Notes: a model not told the origin generated them from the sequence alone. Positions 1-9,656 are shown, counted from the first letter of the stretch. The stretch: DNA of 64,000 nt from JAVBWI01 sp036677445 (GCA_036677445.1 JAVBWI010000026.1:124001-188000); one strand, 5' to 3'. Program-made: numbers and translations.

Positions 1-670
1 ACAGCAGCCAAAAGGAAGGCCTGCGGACCATTTCGCGCGGCGCAAAGGATGCGTCCTGTACGCTGCCGGCGTTTTCCTGCCGGGAGCGGCAGGGCAGGGC
101 GGCGGTTTGTTCCGCGGTGGGCAGCCGCAAAAGCTGCGCACCGGTCAACAGCACCAGCGAGAACACGACGGCAAACAACAGGAAGGTATTTCGCCAACCA
201 AACGCCGTAATCAATATGCCGGCGCCGGTACCCAGCAAAAGCGCGCCGATGCCGAAGCCCAGCAGGAGCGTACCCGAACAAAAGCCGGGCTTTTCCGGAA
301 ACCATTTGATCACCGTACCCATAATGGCGTTATACCCTAAGCCTACGCCCAGCCCGCACAGCACGCCGTAAGACAAATAGATACCCCACAGGCTTTGCAC
401 GCGGGAGGCGGCAAAAAAGCCCGCAAGCAGGCACAGCGCGGCTGCACGCAGCACAAAACGATAGGAGCGCACACGCAGCAGCAGGCCGCTTAGAAACCCG
501 CCGATGCAGAAAAAGCTCATGGAAAACGTAAATACAAGCGACGTCTGCGCGCGCTGCCATAGAAACTCCGCTTCCAGCGGCGTTACGAATATCGACCATC
601 CGTAGATCAACCCTAAAAACAGGAGCATTACAACGCCGTATAACAGCTGAAGCTTTCTTTGTCGCAGCAT
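1..670 (-). CDS. MFS transporter, OFA-like (3' part outside window)
   Basis: Reads leftward from an ATG at 668-670 and is still open at base 1, so about 223 N-terminal residues are visible. Successive hydrophobic segments fit the first half to two thirds of a 12-helix major facilitator. The opening YGVVMLLFLGLIYGWSIFV and the later GYNAIMGTVIKWFPEKPG resemble the oxalate/formate antiporter (OFA) branch, whose members usually carry small carboxylates. A GAGGA Shine-Dalgarno lies just before the ATG. The gene is divergent from the glycosidase operon, so it need not share its substrate. The substrate cannot be told from the sequence. Confidence 0.8.
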   Translation of the reverse strand, partial: MLRQRKLQLLYGVVMLLFLGLIYGWSIFVTPLEAEFLWQRAQTSLVFTFSMSFFCIGGFLSGLLLRVRSYRFVLRAAALCLLAGFFAASRVQSLWGIYLSYGVLCGLGVGLGYNAIMGTVIKWFPEKPGFCSGTLLLGFGIGALLLGTGAGILITAFGWRNTFLLFAVVFSLVLLTGAQLLRLPTAEQTAALPCRSRQENAGSVQDASFAPREMVRRPSFWLL

Positions 671-675
671 ATGAG

Positions 676-780
676 TCCTCGCTTTCAATTATACGAAACA
701 GGATTGTTCCTCCAACGTTCCACCAAGAGCATTCACAACAACGCGTCCTCGTTTTCAATTGTACGAAACAGAATTGTTCC
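676..780 (-). promoter_or_regulatory. Duplicated 35-bp promoter/operator-like sequence
   Basis: Two 35-bp copies, 676-710 and 746-780, differ at three positions. Read on the minus strand each holds TGTTTCGTATAATTG or TGTTTCGTACAATTG, a good -10 (TATAAT at 688-693, TACAAT at 758-763). TTGGAG lies 16 bp upstream of the first -10. CAATT/AATTG arms make each copy partly palindromic, so a regulator site is also possible. The rest of the 671-971 gap shows only a weak rightward -10 (TATACT, 895-900) ahead of the glycosidase operon. Confidence 0.5.
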
Positions 781-971
781 ACTGTTTTTATTAACGGCTT
801 CATTCTACCAAGGGCAGCGCCTGAACGTCAAATAATATATTCGGCGGCGTTTGGGGCGGTATTTCGCGTACTGGTGTAAAGGGGGCATATATGATATACT
901 TTTTCCATCCATCGTAAAAACTGCCATGCAATGTAACAGAGCACATCATCTTAATAGCGGGAGGGATGGCT

Positions 972-2276
972 ATGAGCAGCTTCCGTCTGCCGGAGGGCAT
1001 GCGTCTTGGCGTAGCTGCGGCCGCCACGCAGATCGAGGGCGGCGACACGAATAACAGTTGGTATGCATGGTATCAACAGGGGCATATCAAGGATGGCTCG
1101 GATCCTTCACGCGCCGCGCAGCATGCCGTGCTGTGGCGGGAGGATGCGGCGGTCATGCGTGAGCTGGGGCTTCAAATCTATCGCATGGGCGTGGAATGGA
1201 GCCGTATTGAGCCGGAAGAAGGGCGCTTTGATGAACTGGCGCTCATGCGCTACCGCGAAGAAATTCTGCTGCTTCGAGAATACGGTATCGACGTGCTGCT
1301 TACGCTCCATCACTTCACCAACCCGTTGTGGTTCGAAAAAAAAGGCGCTTTCCTGCATAAGGATGCACATGCGATTTTCCTGCGCTTTGTGGAGCGCGTG
1401 GTGCGCGCGCTCGGCGATATCGTAAGCGACTATGTCACCGTTAACGAGCCCAACGTATACGCGACATTCGGCTACTTCTTCGGCGAATGGCCGCCGGGGC
1501 GCCGCTCCTTTTTCGAGGCGATGCGCGTCATGCGTACGCTCTCGGGCTGCCATGCGTGCGCCTATACGCTCATCCACCGCCTGCGGCGGGAGATGGGCTT
1601 TGAGGATACGAAGGTGGGTTTTGCCCACCATATGCGGGTGTTCGCCCCCAAAGACAAAAAGAACATATGGCACCGCACCGGCGCGCGGCTTACCGAGCGG
1701 TTTTTCCAAACCGTATTGGAGCGGGCCATGTACGAGGGCAAGGGCGCTTTCCCGCTTGGAAAACCGGCGGGCGTACGGCCGGGGCTGTACTGCGATTTTC
1801 ATGGCGTCAACTATTATACGCGTTCTACCGTGACCGGCATCGGCGACGGCGTGCGCAGCGGCGCGCCGGTCAACGACCTGGGGTGGGAAATCTATCCCGA
1901 AGGCATCGTTGAATGCGCAAAGCATCTTTATCAGCGCTGGGAGCTGCCCATCTATATTACCGAAAACGGTACCTGCGACAATCAGGATGCCTTCCGGTGC
2001 CGCTACCTGTTCGAGCATATCGGCGTGCTGTGTAAAAGCGGACTGCCTGTACAGCGCTACTACCACTGGTGCTTTACGGATAACTTCGAGTGGCTGGAAG
2101 GCGAAAGCGCCCGCTTTGGTATCGTGCATGTGGACTATGAAACGGGCCGGCGCGTCGTGAAGGAGAGCGGAAACTTTTATGCCGCGCTTATCCGTGAGGG
2201 CGGGGTGGATGAAACGCTGTATGAACGCTACTGCCGCCAAAGCTACCGCACCAACAGCGGGAGGGAAAACCCATGA
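972..2276 (+). CDS. GH1 family beta-glycosidase
   Basis: Family 1 glycoside hydrolase of 434 residues, close to the usual 440-480. TVNEP near residue 155 carries the acid/base Glu and ITENG near residue 320 the nucleophile Glu; FTDNFEW near the end is the conserved aglycone/glycone loop. It hydrolyses terminal beta-linked sugars, perhaps phospho-sugars, from di- and oligosaccharides in the cytoplasm (no signal peptide). I chose the ATG at 972 because GGAGG at 960-964 is 7 bases away; the ATG at 966 is only one base from it. First gene of a four-gene operon; its stop overlaps the next start as ATGA. Confidence 0.93.
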   Translation: MSSFRLPEGMRLGVAAAATQIEGGDTNNSWYAWYQQGHIKDGSDPSRAAQHAVLWREDAAVMRELGLQIYRMGVEWSRIEPEEGRFDELALMRYREEILLLREYGIDVLLTLHHFTNPLWFEKKGAFLHKDAHAIFLRFVERVVRALGDIVSDYVTVNEPNVYATFGYFFGEWPPGRRSFFEAMRVMRTLSGCHACAYTLIHRLRREMGFEDTKVGFAHHMRVFAPKDKKNIWHRTGARLTERFFQTVLERAMYEGKGAFPLGKPAGVRPGLYCDFHGVNYYTRSTVTGIGDGVRSGAPVNDLGWEIYPEGIVECAKHLYQRWELPIYITENGTCDNQDAFRCRYLFEHIGVLCKSGLPVQRYYHWCFTDNFEWLEGESARFGIVHVDYETGRRVVKESGNFYAALIREGGVDETLYERYCRQSYRTNSGRENP

Positions 2277-3910
2277 CGCAGCAATCGCCGCAATGGTGGA
2301 AGGAGCGGGTGGTCTACCAGATCTATCCGCGCAGCTTTTGCGATAGCAACGGGGACGGCGTTGGCGATATCCCCGGCATCATCACCAAGCTGGATGTGCT
2401 GTCCGACCTTGGCGTGGGCGTGCTCTGGCTTTCTCCCGTATATTGCTCCCCCAACGAGGATAACGGGTACGATATCAGCGACTACCGGAACATCAACCCG
2501 GAGTTCGGCACCATGGCGGATATGGAGCGGCTCATCGCGGAGGCGAATAAGCGCGATATCCGCATCGTCATGGATCTTGTCATTAACCATACCTCCAAAG
2601 AGCACGCGTGGTTTGTGCAAAGCCGCGATAAAAACAGCCCTTATCGCGACTATTACATCTGGCGGCCGGGCAAAGGGGAGGGGAAGCCCCCCAATAACTG
2701 GACCAGCTTTTTCGCGGAGGATTGCTGGGAGTATGATGCATTGAGCGGCGAATACTACTTGCACCTGTTTGCGCGCGGCATGCCGGATTTGAACTACCGC
2801 AACCCCCGCGTAATCGAGGAAGTCAAGGACATCCTGCGGTTTTGGCTAAATAAGGGCGTGGCGGGCTTCCGCTGCGACGTCATCAACGTGATCTGCAAAA
2901 CCTCGCTGGAGGATGGAAAGAAAAAACTCATACTCACCGGCAGCGAGCATTACCTTTCCCAGCCGGGCAACCACGAAATATTGCGGCGGCTTCGGCGCGA
3001 AGTGCTGGACCATTACGATTGCTTTACCGTTGGCGAGACCGTATTCGTTACCCCGCAAATGGGGTATGACCTTTGCGCGCCGGAGCGCAAGGAGCTCAAT
3101 ATGATATTCTCCTTCGAGCATATGGAAACGGATCAGTTGATCGTCAAATGGTTCAAAATGCGCTTTCAGCCGCAAAAGCTTGCCCGTGTCATAACAAAAT
3201 GGCAGCAGGCGCTTCCATGGAACGCCAATTACCTTGAAAATCACGACCAGCCGCGCAGCGTTTCTCGTTTTGGCGACGACGGCCTGTATTGGGAAAAAAG
3301 CGCCAAGCTGCTTGCGACTATGCTCCTTACCCTGCGCGGCACGCCGTTTTTGTTTCAGGGGCAGGAGATCGGCATGACGAATTTCGATTTTACCTCCATG
3401 GAGCAGGTCAGGGATGTCGAAAGCCACAACGTCTACCGTTTGGCAAAACGCCTGCATTTCCCCAAAAGCTATCGCTGGCATATGATACGGCGGGCCGGGC
3501 GCGATAACGCGCGCACGCCCGTGCAGTGGGACAATACGAAAGACGCGGGCTTTACAACGGGTACGCCGTGGATCGGCGTCAACGCCAATTACGACCGTAT
3601 CAACATGGCGGCGCAGATGGAGGATCAGGACTCCATACGTAGCTATTATAAACGGTTGATCGCGCTCAGAAAGGCGGCCCCCGTGCTTATTTACGGCGAT
3701 TTTACGCCGCTTATAATGGGGAAGCGACTGTTTGCCTATCAGAGGACATTGGAAGGCGCAACGTATACCGTGCTGTTGAACTTCTCCAAACGGCCTGTCC
3801 GCGCGGCGTTTGGGGGCAAGCAGATGCTTTCCAACTATCCGGACGAGGGGTACGGCGGCAGCCTTCGCCCTTATGAGGCAGTGATACGCAAAAGCGGGGT
3901 GATACCATGA
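2273..3910 (+). CDS. GH13 alpha-glucosidase (oligo-1,6-glucosidase type)
   Basis: 545-residue member of the GH13 oligo-1,6-glucosidase/alpha-glucosidase group. It opens with WWKERVVYQIYPRSF; DLVINHT is conserved region I, GFRCDVINVI holds the nucleophile Asp, GETVF the acid/base Glu and ENHDQPR the third catalytic Asp. In this family Val directly after the nucleophile Asp goes with alpha-1,6 specificity, which suggests isomaltose-type substrates. No signal peptide, so it acts inside the cell. Overlaps the upstream and downstream genes by ATGA, implying translational coupling with the GH1 and GH36 enzymes. Confidence 0.94.
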   Translation: MTQQSPQWWKERVVYQIYPRSFCDSNGDGVGDIPGIITKLDVLSDLGVGVLWLSPVYCSPNEDNGYDISDYRNINPEFGTMADMERLIAEANKRDIRIVMDLVINHTSKEHAWFVQSRDKNSPYRDYYIWRPGKGEGKPPNNWTSFFAEDCWEYDALSGEYYLHLFARGMPDLNYRNPRVIEEVKDILRFWLNKGVAGFRCDVINVICKTSLEDGKKKLILTGSEHYLSQPGNHEILRRLRREVLDHYDCFTVGETVFVTPQMGYDLCAPERKELNMIFSFEHMETDQLIVKWFKMRFQPQKLARVITKWQQALPWNANYLENHDQPRSVSRFGDDGLYWEKSAKLLATMLLTLRGTPFLFQGQEIGMTNFDFTSMEQVRDVESHNVYRLAKRLHFPKSYRWHMIRRAGRDNARTPVQWDNTKDAGFTTGTPWIGVNANYDRINMAAQMEDQDSIRSYYKRLIALRKAAPVLIYGDFTPLIMGKRLFAYQRTLEGATYTVLLNFSKRPVRAAFGGKQMLSNYPDEGYGGSLRPYEAVIRKSGVIP

Positions 3911-6264
3911 GCGGCCATATTCAATACGACGACGGCGTCTTTCGCCTAAATACAGCGCACACCGGCTATTGGTTCCGGGTAACAAAGTTCGGGCATCTGG
4001 AGCACATCCATTACGGTGAGCGCCTGCAGGAGCAGGCAGTGGAGCCGTTGCTGTTAAAGCGTACCGCGATGCTGGGCAGCAGCGTGCTCTATGACGTATC
4101 CGACCCGACTTACTGCATGGATACCATGCAGTGGGAATGGTCGGGCATCGGCAAGGGGGACTACCGCCACGCGCCCGCGGAGCTGAAAATGCCGGACGGG
4201 ACGTTTGTGTCGGATTTCACGTTTCAAAATTACGAAATACGCTCGGGCGGCATACCGCCCAAAGAACTGCCCGGTGCATACGACGCGGGCGGAACGTGCG
4301 AAACGCTCAAAATCACAATGCGCGATGTGCATGCAGAGGCGGAATTGCTGCTGTATTTTACCGTTTACCCGCAGGCGGACGTGATTACCCGCCGCTGCGT
4401 GCTGAAAAACGAAAACGAACACCCGCTCGTAATCCGCCGTTTGATGAGCATGATGCTGGATATGCCAAACCGCGGCTTTTCCATGGTCACGTTTGATGGC
4501 GGCTGGATCAAGGAGGCGCACCGGCACGACCGCAGGCTCCAATACGGCATGTATGTCAACGAGAGCACAACTGGCGCCTCGGGCAACCGGCACAACCCCG
4601 GCTTTTTGCTTTTTGAGCAGGGCGCTAACCAAATGCAGGGGCGCGTATACGGCTTCAACCTCGTGTACAGCGGCAACCATTTTTCTGCGGTGGAGCTTTC
4701 CAACCACGACCTCGTACGCGTGATGACCGGCGTCAGCCCGCATTGCTTCGAGTGGACGCTGATAACGGGCGGGGAATTTGAAACGCCCGAAGCGGTGATG
4801 ACGTGTTCGGGCGGCGGGTTTAACGGACTGAGCCAAAACTTCCACACTTTCGTACAAAACCATATCGTGCGCGGGGACTGGAAGGACAGAGAGCGCCCCG
4901 TGCTTTTGAACAACTGGGAGGCGCACTTTTTCCGTTTCACGCAGGGCAGCCTATTGCGGCTGGCGCGGCGGGCAAGGCGCCTGGGCGTGGAGCTCTTCGT
5001 GCTCGACGACGGCTGGTTCGGCGCGCGCGAAAGCGATTTTGCCGGCTTGGGCGATTATACCGTAAACCGCAGGAAATTGCCGGGCGGCATCGGCGGGTTT
5101 GCCCGCCGCATACGCAACATGGGCATGGAATTCGGATTATGGTTCGAGCCGGAATGCGTGAATGAAAACAGCGATTGCTTTCGCGCCCACCCGGATTGGG
5201 CGGTGCGCGTGCCCGGCCGGGAACCGGCCCGCGGCCGTAATCAGCTGCTGCTGGATTTGTGCAATCCCGCCGTGCGGGAGTATATTGTAGAAAACGTTCG
5301 CAGCGTAATCGCGGAAGGGCGGATTTCTTATGTGAAGTGGGATATGAACCGGCACGCGAGCGATGCGTATTCCCCCTGCATACAAAATCAGGGCGAGTTT
5401 TTCCACCGCTATATGCTGGGGCTCTACGACGTATTGCGCCGCATATTTTCCGATCAGCCCGGTATTCTTTTGGAGATGTGCTCGAGCGGTGGCAACCGCT
5501 TCGACCTTGGCATGCTTTGCTTCGCGCCGCAGATCTGGGCGTCGGACAACACAGACCCCGTGGAGCGGCTGCAGATCCAGGGAGGCCTTTCGTACCTGTA
5601 TCCGCCTTCCACGATGGGCGCGCATGTTTCGAGCGCGCCGCACCAGCAAACGTTGCGCCAGACCCCTCTTTCCACCCGCTTTCACGCTTCCTGTTTCGGG
5701 TGCCTTGGGTATGAACTGGATTTGAAGTACCTTTCCCCGGTTGAAAAACGCGAGATCAGGGCGCAGATCGCTTTTTACAAGAGGCACCGCCGCACGCTGC
5801 AGTTCGGGCGCTTTTACCGGTTGGATACGGAAAAGCCGAACAAGGTCTGTTTTCAAAGCCTTGCGCAGGATGACAAGGAGGCGCTTACGGGTTTTTTTCA
5901 AACGCAGGCGGCGGCGAGCGAGGGTTTCGACCGTTTGCCCGCGGCCGGGCTGCAGCCGGATGCGGCGTATCGTGTGGAGACCCGCCCGCAGGGCCTGCGC
6001 ATAAAGGGCTTTGGCGCGCTGATACACCATATACTGCCCGTGCGCATTCATCCGGAAGGCCTTTTAGTGCGCACGGCAGACCGGCACTACATGCTGCCGG
6101 ACTGCGTGGAAACCTACGAAGCCTGCGGCGACGCGCTTCTCACAGGGCTGCAGCTCAACAACCAGTTCGTGGGCAGCTATTACAATAAAAATATCCGCCT
6201 GCTGGGGGATTTCGGCTCCAATATGTATGTCATTACGCGCAAGGAAGGGGATCAAGCCATATGA
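3907..6264 (+). CDS. GH36 alpha-galactosidase
   Basis: 785 residues, near the 730-750 of bacterial GH36 alpha-galactosidases. YVKWDMNRH carries the nucleophile Asp, CSSGGNRFD the substrate-binding loop and WASDNTDPVERL the acid/base Asp. It releases terminal alpha-1,6-galactose from melibiose, raffinose or stachyose. No signal peptide is seen, so oligosaccharides must be imported first, fitting the sugar symporter encoded immediately downstream (ATGA overlap at 6261-6264). With the alpha-1,6-glucosidase next to it, the operon looks made for alpha-1,6-linked plant oligosaccharides. Confidence 0.94.
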   Translation: MSGHIQYDDGVFRLNTAHTGYWFRVTKFGHLEHIHYGERLQEQAVEPLLLKRTAMLGSSVLYDVSDPTYCMDTMQWEWSGIGKGDYRHAPAELKMPDGTFVSDFTFQNYEIRSGGIPPKELPGAYDAGGTCETLKITMRDVHAEAELLLYFTVYPQADVITRRCVLKNENEHPLVIRRLMSMMLDMPNRGFSMVTFDGGWIKEAHRHDRRLQYGMYVNESTTGASGNRHNPGFLLFEQGANQMQGRVYGFNLVYSGNHFSAVELSNHDLVRVMTGVSPHCFEWTLITGGEFETPEAVMTCSGGGFNGLSQNFHTFVQNHIVRGDWKDRERPVLLNNWEAHFFRFTQGSLLRLARRARRLGVELFVLDDGWFGARESDFAGLGDYTVNRRKLPGGIGGFARRIRNMGMEFGLWFEPECVNENSDCFRAHPDWAVRVPGREPARGRNQLLLDLCNPAVREYIVENVRSVIAEGRISYVKWDMNRHASDAYSPCIQNQGEFFHRYMLGLYDVLRRIFSDQPGILLEMCSSGGNRFDLGMLCFAPQIWASDNTDPVERLQIQGGLSYLYPPSTMGAHVSSAPHQQTLRQTPLSTRFHASCFGCLGYELDLKYLSPVEKREIRAQIAFYKRHRRTLQFGRFYRLDTEKPNKVCFQSLAQDDKEALTGFFQTQAAASEGFDRLPAAGLQPDAAYRVETRPQGLRIKGFGALIHHILPVRIHPEGLLVRTADRHYMLPDCVETYEACGDALLTGLQLNNQFVGSYYNKNIRLLGDFGSNMYVITRKEGDQAI

Positions 6265-7646
6265 AACAGGCAACAGCCGCCCGCAACCGTTACGCCTTCG
6301 GGCTGGGCACGATCGGCCGCGACATGGTATACGCGCTCATCAGCATGTATATGACGTTCTATCTGACGGATATCCTGCAGCTCTCCAACGAGGTGATGTG
6401 GTGGATTACCGGCATCGTACTTGCCGCGCGCATATTCGATGCGCTCAACGACCCCATCATGGGCGCCATTGTGGACAACACCCGTACCAGATACGGCAAG
6501 TTCAAGCCGTGGATCGCATTGGGCGCGTTTCTTTCAGGCGCAGTCACGGTGCTGCTGTTTACCGATTTCAGTTTAACGGGCGCAAGCTATATCGGGCTGT
6601 TCGCCGTGCTGTATCTGTTTTGGGGCATGAGCTTCACGGCAAACGATATTTCCTACTGGTCCATGCTGCCCTCCCTTTCCATGGATCAAAAGGAACGCGA
6701 GCGCATCGGCGCGTTCGCACGCATTTGCGCGAATATCGGCCTGTTTGTCACAGTCGCGGGCATCGTGCCCATAACTACGGCGCTCGGCGACGCGTTGGGC
6801 AGCATGCAGCGCGGGTATTTCGCGTTCTCCATAATCATAGTCGCCATTATGTGGGCGGGGCAGTGCATCACGCTTTTCGGCGTAAAGGAGCCGCGCGGCG
6901 TGTTTCATGACGAGCCGCCGACCACGCTTCGCGGCATGATCGTTGCCATATTCAAAAACGATCAATTGCTGTTTACCGCCATTGCGATGGCGCTGTTCAT
7001 GATCGGTTACATGACCACCACCAGCTTCGGCTTGTACTTCTTTAAATACGCTTATGGCGACGAGGGCATGTACTCGGTATTTGCCGTGATACTGGGCATA
7101 TCGCAAATTGCGGCGCTGCTGATATTTCCGCTGTGCAGCAAACGGTACAGCCGACGCACGCTCTATACGTTTGCCATGGCGCTTGTGGTACTGGGTTATA
7201 TTATTTTCTTCTTCTCACCCATGCGTATGCTCTTTATCGGCACTGCGGGCGTACTGATATTCATAGGCGAGGCATTCATACAATTGCTGATGCTGGTATT
7301 TTTGACGGATACCATCGAATACGGCCAATGGAAGCTGGGCAAGCGCAACGACAGCGTAACGTTCTCGCTGCAGCCCTTTATCAACAAAATGGGCGGCGCC
7401 GTTGCGAGCGGCATCGTAGGCGCGACCGTCATCGTTTCCGGCATCAACGATGCCGCTTCTGCCGCGGATGTTACGGCGCAAGGGCTTTTTACAATGAAAA
7501 TCGCCATGCTTGTGTTGCCGCTTTTATGCATATTGGCAGGATACCTTGTGTATCGTTATAAGTACATCATCGATAAGGAGCTCTTTGCGCGCATACTGCG
7601 CGAACTGCGCGAGCGCGGGCAGATCGGCGGGGGGAAAGAAGAATGA
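6261..7646 (+). CDS. GPH-family sugar:cation symporter (MelB-like)
   Basis: 461-residue polytopic membrane protein of the glycoside-pentoside-hexuronide symporter family. RIFDALNDPIMGAIVDNTR followed by YGKFKPW is the family hallmark after helix 2, and DTIEYGQWKLGKRND lies in the conserved central-to-late loop. These carriers import di- and oligosaccharides or glycosides with Na+ or H+. As last gene of the coupled operon (ATGA overlap with the alpha-galactosidase) it most likely supplies the substrate of the three hydrolases. No PTS or ABC sugar-uptake gene is seen nearby. Confidence 0.92.
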   Translation: MKQATAARNRYAFGLGTIGRDMVYALISMYMTFYLTDILQLSNEVMWWITGIVLAARIFDALNDPIMGAIVDNTRTRYGKFKPWIALGAFLSGAVTVLLFTDFSLTGASYIGLFAVLYLFWGMSFTANDISYWSMLPSLSMDQKERERIGAFARICANIGLFVTVAGIVPITTALGDALGSMQRGYFAFSIIIVAIMWAGQCITLFGVKEPRGVFHDEPPTTLRGMIVAIFKNDQLLFTAIAMALFMIGYMTTTSFGLYFFKYAYGDEGMYSVFAVILGISQIAALLIFPLCSKRYSRRTLYTFAMALVVLGYIIFFFSPMRMLFIGTAGVLIFIGEAFIQLLMLVFLTDTIEYGQWKLGKRNDSVTFSLQPFINKMGGAVASGIVGATVIVSGINDAASAADVTAQGLFTMKIAMLVLPLLCILAGYLVYRYKYIIDKELFARILRELRERGQIGGGKEE

Positions 7647-7694
7647 CGCGCTCCGCCGGGCCAGTGCCGGATGGTTTCCTTTCCCTGTGCGCGT

Positions 7695-7723
7695 TTGACG
7701 TGGTGGCCTAAAACTGCTACAAT
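7695..7723 (+). promoter_or_regulatory. SigA-type promoter for the S41 protease gene
   Basis: TTGACG (7695-7700), a 17-bp spacer and TACAAT (7718-7723), about 58 bp before the ATG at 7782. It separates the protease transcript from the sugar operon ending at 7646. Confidence 0.75.
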
Positions 7724-7781
7724 CTGCGTATGCTGATGTTGGACTTTCAGGCAAACAGGAACCCAATTCCGGAGGTAGTGC

Positions 7782-9011
7782 ATGAAGCCTTGGATCAGAA
7801 CCGTGCTGTACTTCGCCGCAGCGGTGCTTATCACCGCACTCCTGAGCGTCGGGGCAACAATCATCGTCATGAATACGCAAACGGGGGATCGCGTTCTTTT
7901 AGACAGTGCGAAGTTTCAGGCATATAACAGCCTGTCGCCGCTGCTGGAGCTGATGGAGACCATAAAGAAACAGCACTACGGCGACCCGGTGACGGACGAA
8001 CAGCTTTTGGGAGGCGCGCTCGACGGCGCTCTGGGCAGCATCAAGGATCCGTACGCCCGCTACTATACCGAGGAGGAATATGTCGCTTATCTTGAGCAGC
8101 TGGATGGCGCGTATCACGGCATCGGCGCGCTGGTGGGCCAGCCGGATGAGAAGGGCGCGCCGGTACTGAAGGTCTATGGCAAGAGCCCCGCGCAGGCGGC
8201 GGGCCTGAAAGCGGGCGATATCATTACCTCGGTGGACGGCACAGAGCTTCCCGGCCTTACGCTGGAGGAGATAGAGACGCTTTTTAACGGCGATGACGGC
8301 ACGCAGGTAGCGGTAACCATACTGCGCGGTACACAGGTGCAAACCCTGCAGATCACCCGCGGAGCCGGTGTGACACAGCGGGTAACTTATAAGCTTTTTC
8401 TGCAGCGTACCGGATATATCAACATCGACAAGTTCACCGGCACTGCCGCGGAAGAATTTTCCGAAGCGCTGCGCGATTTGACGGACCGCGGCATGCGCAG
8501 CCTTGTGATTGACCTACGCAACAATCCGGGCGGCGAGTTGGAGCAGGTGGTCGACGTGGCGGACGCCATACTAGGCGAGGGCGTGGTGGTCACGGTACGG
8601 CAGGCGGACGGGGAAGAAGAGATATACAGGTCGGATGCGAAAGGCATATCCGTACCGCTTGCAATATTGGTCAATGAAAATTCCGCTTCGGCGAGCGAAA
8701 TACTTGCCGCTGCCGTGCAGGACCATGGAAGCGGTATTGTGGTGGGCAACAAAACGTATGGCAAGGGCGTGGTGCAAACCACCATGCAGCTAAAGTCCAA
8801 CCGCGGATGGATCAAGCTCACTACCGCAGCGTATTATACGCCCAACGGAAAAAGTGTGGACGGCGTAGGCGTGCAGCCGGATATCGACATCGATCTGGCG
8901 GATGACGTCAAGCACCTGCCCATCGATCAGATCGACCAGGACGATGACGCGCAACTGTGGGCGGCGCTCGACGAAGTGCGCGCGCAGGCGGATGAGCGGG
9001 AAGCGGCATAA
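7782..9011 (+). CDS. S41 carboxyl-terminal processing protease (CtpA type)
   Basis: 409 residues with an N-terminal signal-anchor (about residues 5-28), a PDZ domain (about 95-175; GIGALVG, GLKAGDIITSVDG) and a C-terminal S41 peptidase domain. The catalytic Ser is in NENSASASEIL and the Lys in KTYGKGVVQ, spaced as in CtpA/CtpB. Such enzymes work outside the membrane, trimming C-termini of envelope proteins or, for CtpB, in sporulation signalling. The start has GGAGG upstream and a strong promoter of its own. No partner gene next to it shows which substrate it cuts. Confidence 0.93.
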   Translation: MKPWIRTVLYFAAAVLITALLSVGATIIVMNTQTGDRVLLDSAKFQAYNSLSPLLELMETIKKQHYGDPVTDEQLLGGALDGALGSIKDPYARYYTEEEYVAYLEQLDGAYHGIGALVGQPDEKGAPVLKVYGKSPAQAAGLKAGDIITSVDGTELPGLTLEEIETLFNGDDGTQVAVTILRGTQVQTLQITRGAGVTQRVTYKLFLQRTGYINIDKFTGTAAEEFSEALRDLTDRGMRSLVIDLRNNPGGELEQVVDVADAILGEGVVVTVRQADGEEEIYRSDAKGISVPLAILVNENSASASEILAAAVQDHGSGIVVGNKTYGKGVVQTTMQLKSNRGWIKLTTAAYYTPNGKSVDGVGVQPDIDIDLADDVKHLPIDQIDQDDDAQLWAALDEVRAQADEREAA

Positions 9012-9046
9012 TCCGCATCATCATATTTTATTCGGAGGAAAAAGCA

Positions 9047-9583
9047 ATGCAAACTACGGAGAACTATGAAACACTCATTGGTGCGGCGGCACAGCAGCTT
9101 TCGCATGGCGGCGTATTTCTCATGACGGGCAAAGAAGAAAAGAATCCCATGACAATCGGCTGGTGCCAGTGGGGACGTGTTTGGAACATACCCGTGTGTA
9201 CGGTGCTGGTGCGTCCGAGCCGCTATTCCCATGGCCTTTTGGAGCGAGACGGCGTGTTCACCGTATCCGTTCCGTTGGATGGCGCCATGAAAAAAGAGCT
9301 GGGCTTCTGCGGTACGCGTTCCGGGCGTGATGTGAATAAGCTCGAGGCATTGGGGCTTACGACGATGCCGGAGCGTGCGGGCGGCGTTGCGGCGCTTTCG
9401 GGCTGTACGCTGCATTTTGAATGCCGTGTGCTTTTCAAGCTGGAAATGGCGGGAAAGCTGCCGCTGCTCGAAGAAGAGCAGCGTACCAAGTTCTATACGC
9501 CCGATGAGCAGGCGGGAGAGGACGGCGATCCGCATACCATCTACTATGGGAGGATACTCGCGGCCTACCGTACGGATGCATAA
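9047..9583 (+). CDS. Flavin reductase-like FMN-binding split-barrel protein
   Basis: 178 residues. KNPMTIGWCQWGRVWNIPV and VRPSRYSHGLLERDGVFTVSVP resemble the flavin reductase-like split-barrel family, which binds FMN and includes flavin reductases and small flavoproteins of anaerobes. No extra domain is present. It has its own RBS (GGAGG) and follows the protease gene by 35 bp, so it is probably co-transcribed, and ends before a strong terminator at 9627. The reaction and electron donor cannot be told. Confidence 0.85.
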   Translation: MQTTENYETLIGAAAQQLSHGGVFLMTGKEEKNPMTIGWCQWGRVWNIPVCTVLVRPSRYSHGLLERDGVFTVSVPLDGAMKKELGFCGTRSGRDVNKLEALGLTTMPERAGGVAALSGCTLHFECRVLFKLEMAGKLPLLEEEQRTKFYTPDEQAGEDGDPHTIYYGRILAAYRTDA

Positions 9584-9626
9584 GCAGTTGCCTAAACGCA
9601 TATTCGCGGCACACCGCCGCAAAAAC

Positions 9627-9656
9627 AAAAAGGATGCGTCATCGCATCCTTTTTTT
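9627..9656 (+). terminator. Intrinsic terminator after flavin reductase gene
   Basis: AGGATGCG (9631-9638), a TCAT loop and CGCATCCT (9643-9650), then a T run; A residues on the left make it usable in both directions. A near copy of the same hairpin stands at 9958-9985 on the other side of the repeat element. Confidence 0.85.

Noticed and set aside
966..971. ATG at 966 as start of the GH1 gene
   Set aside because: Only one base from the Shine-Dalgarno; ATG 972 has normal spacing.
1107..2240. 377-residue antisense frame over the GH1 gene, and similar long antisense frames over citF, aconitase, YqfD and the hydrogenase-like gene
   Set aside because: They mirror GC-rich coding sequence, lack RBS and family motifs, and lie wholly inside well supported genes.
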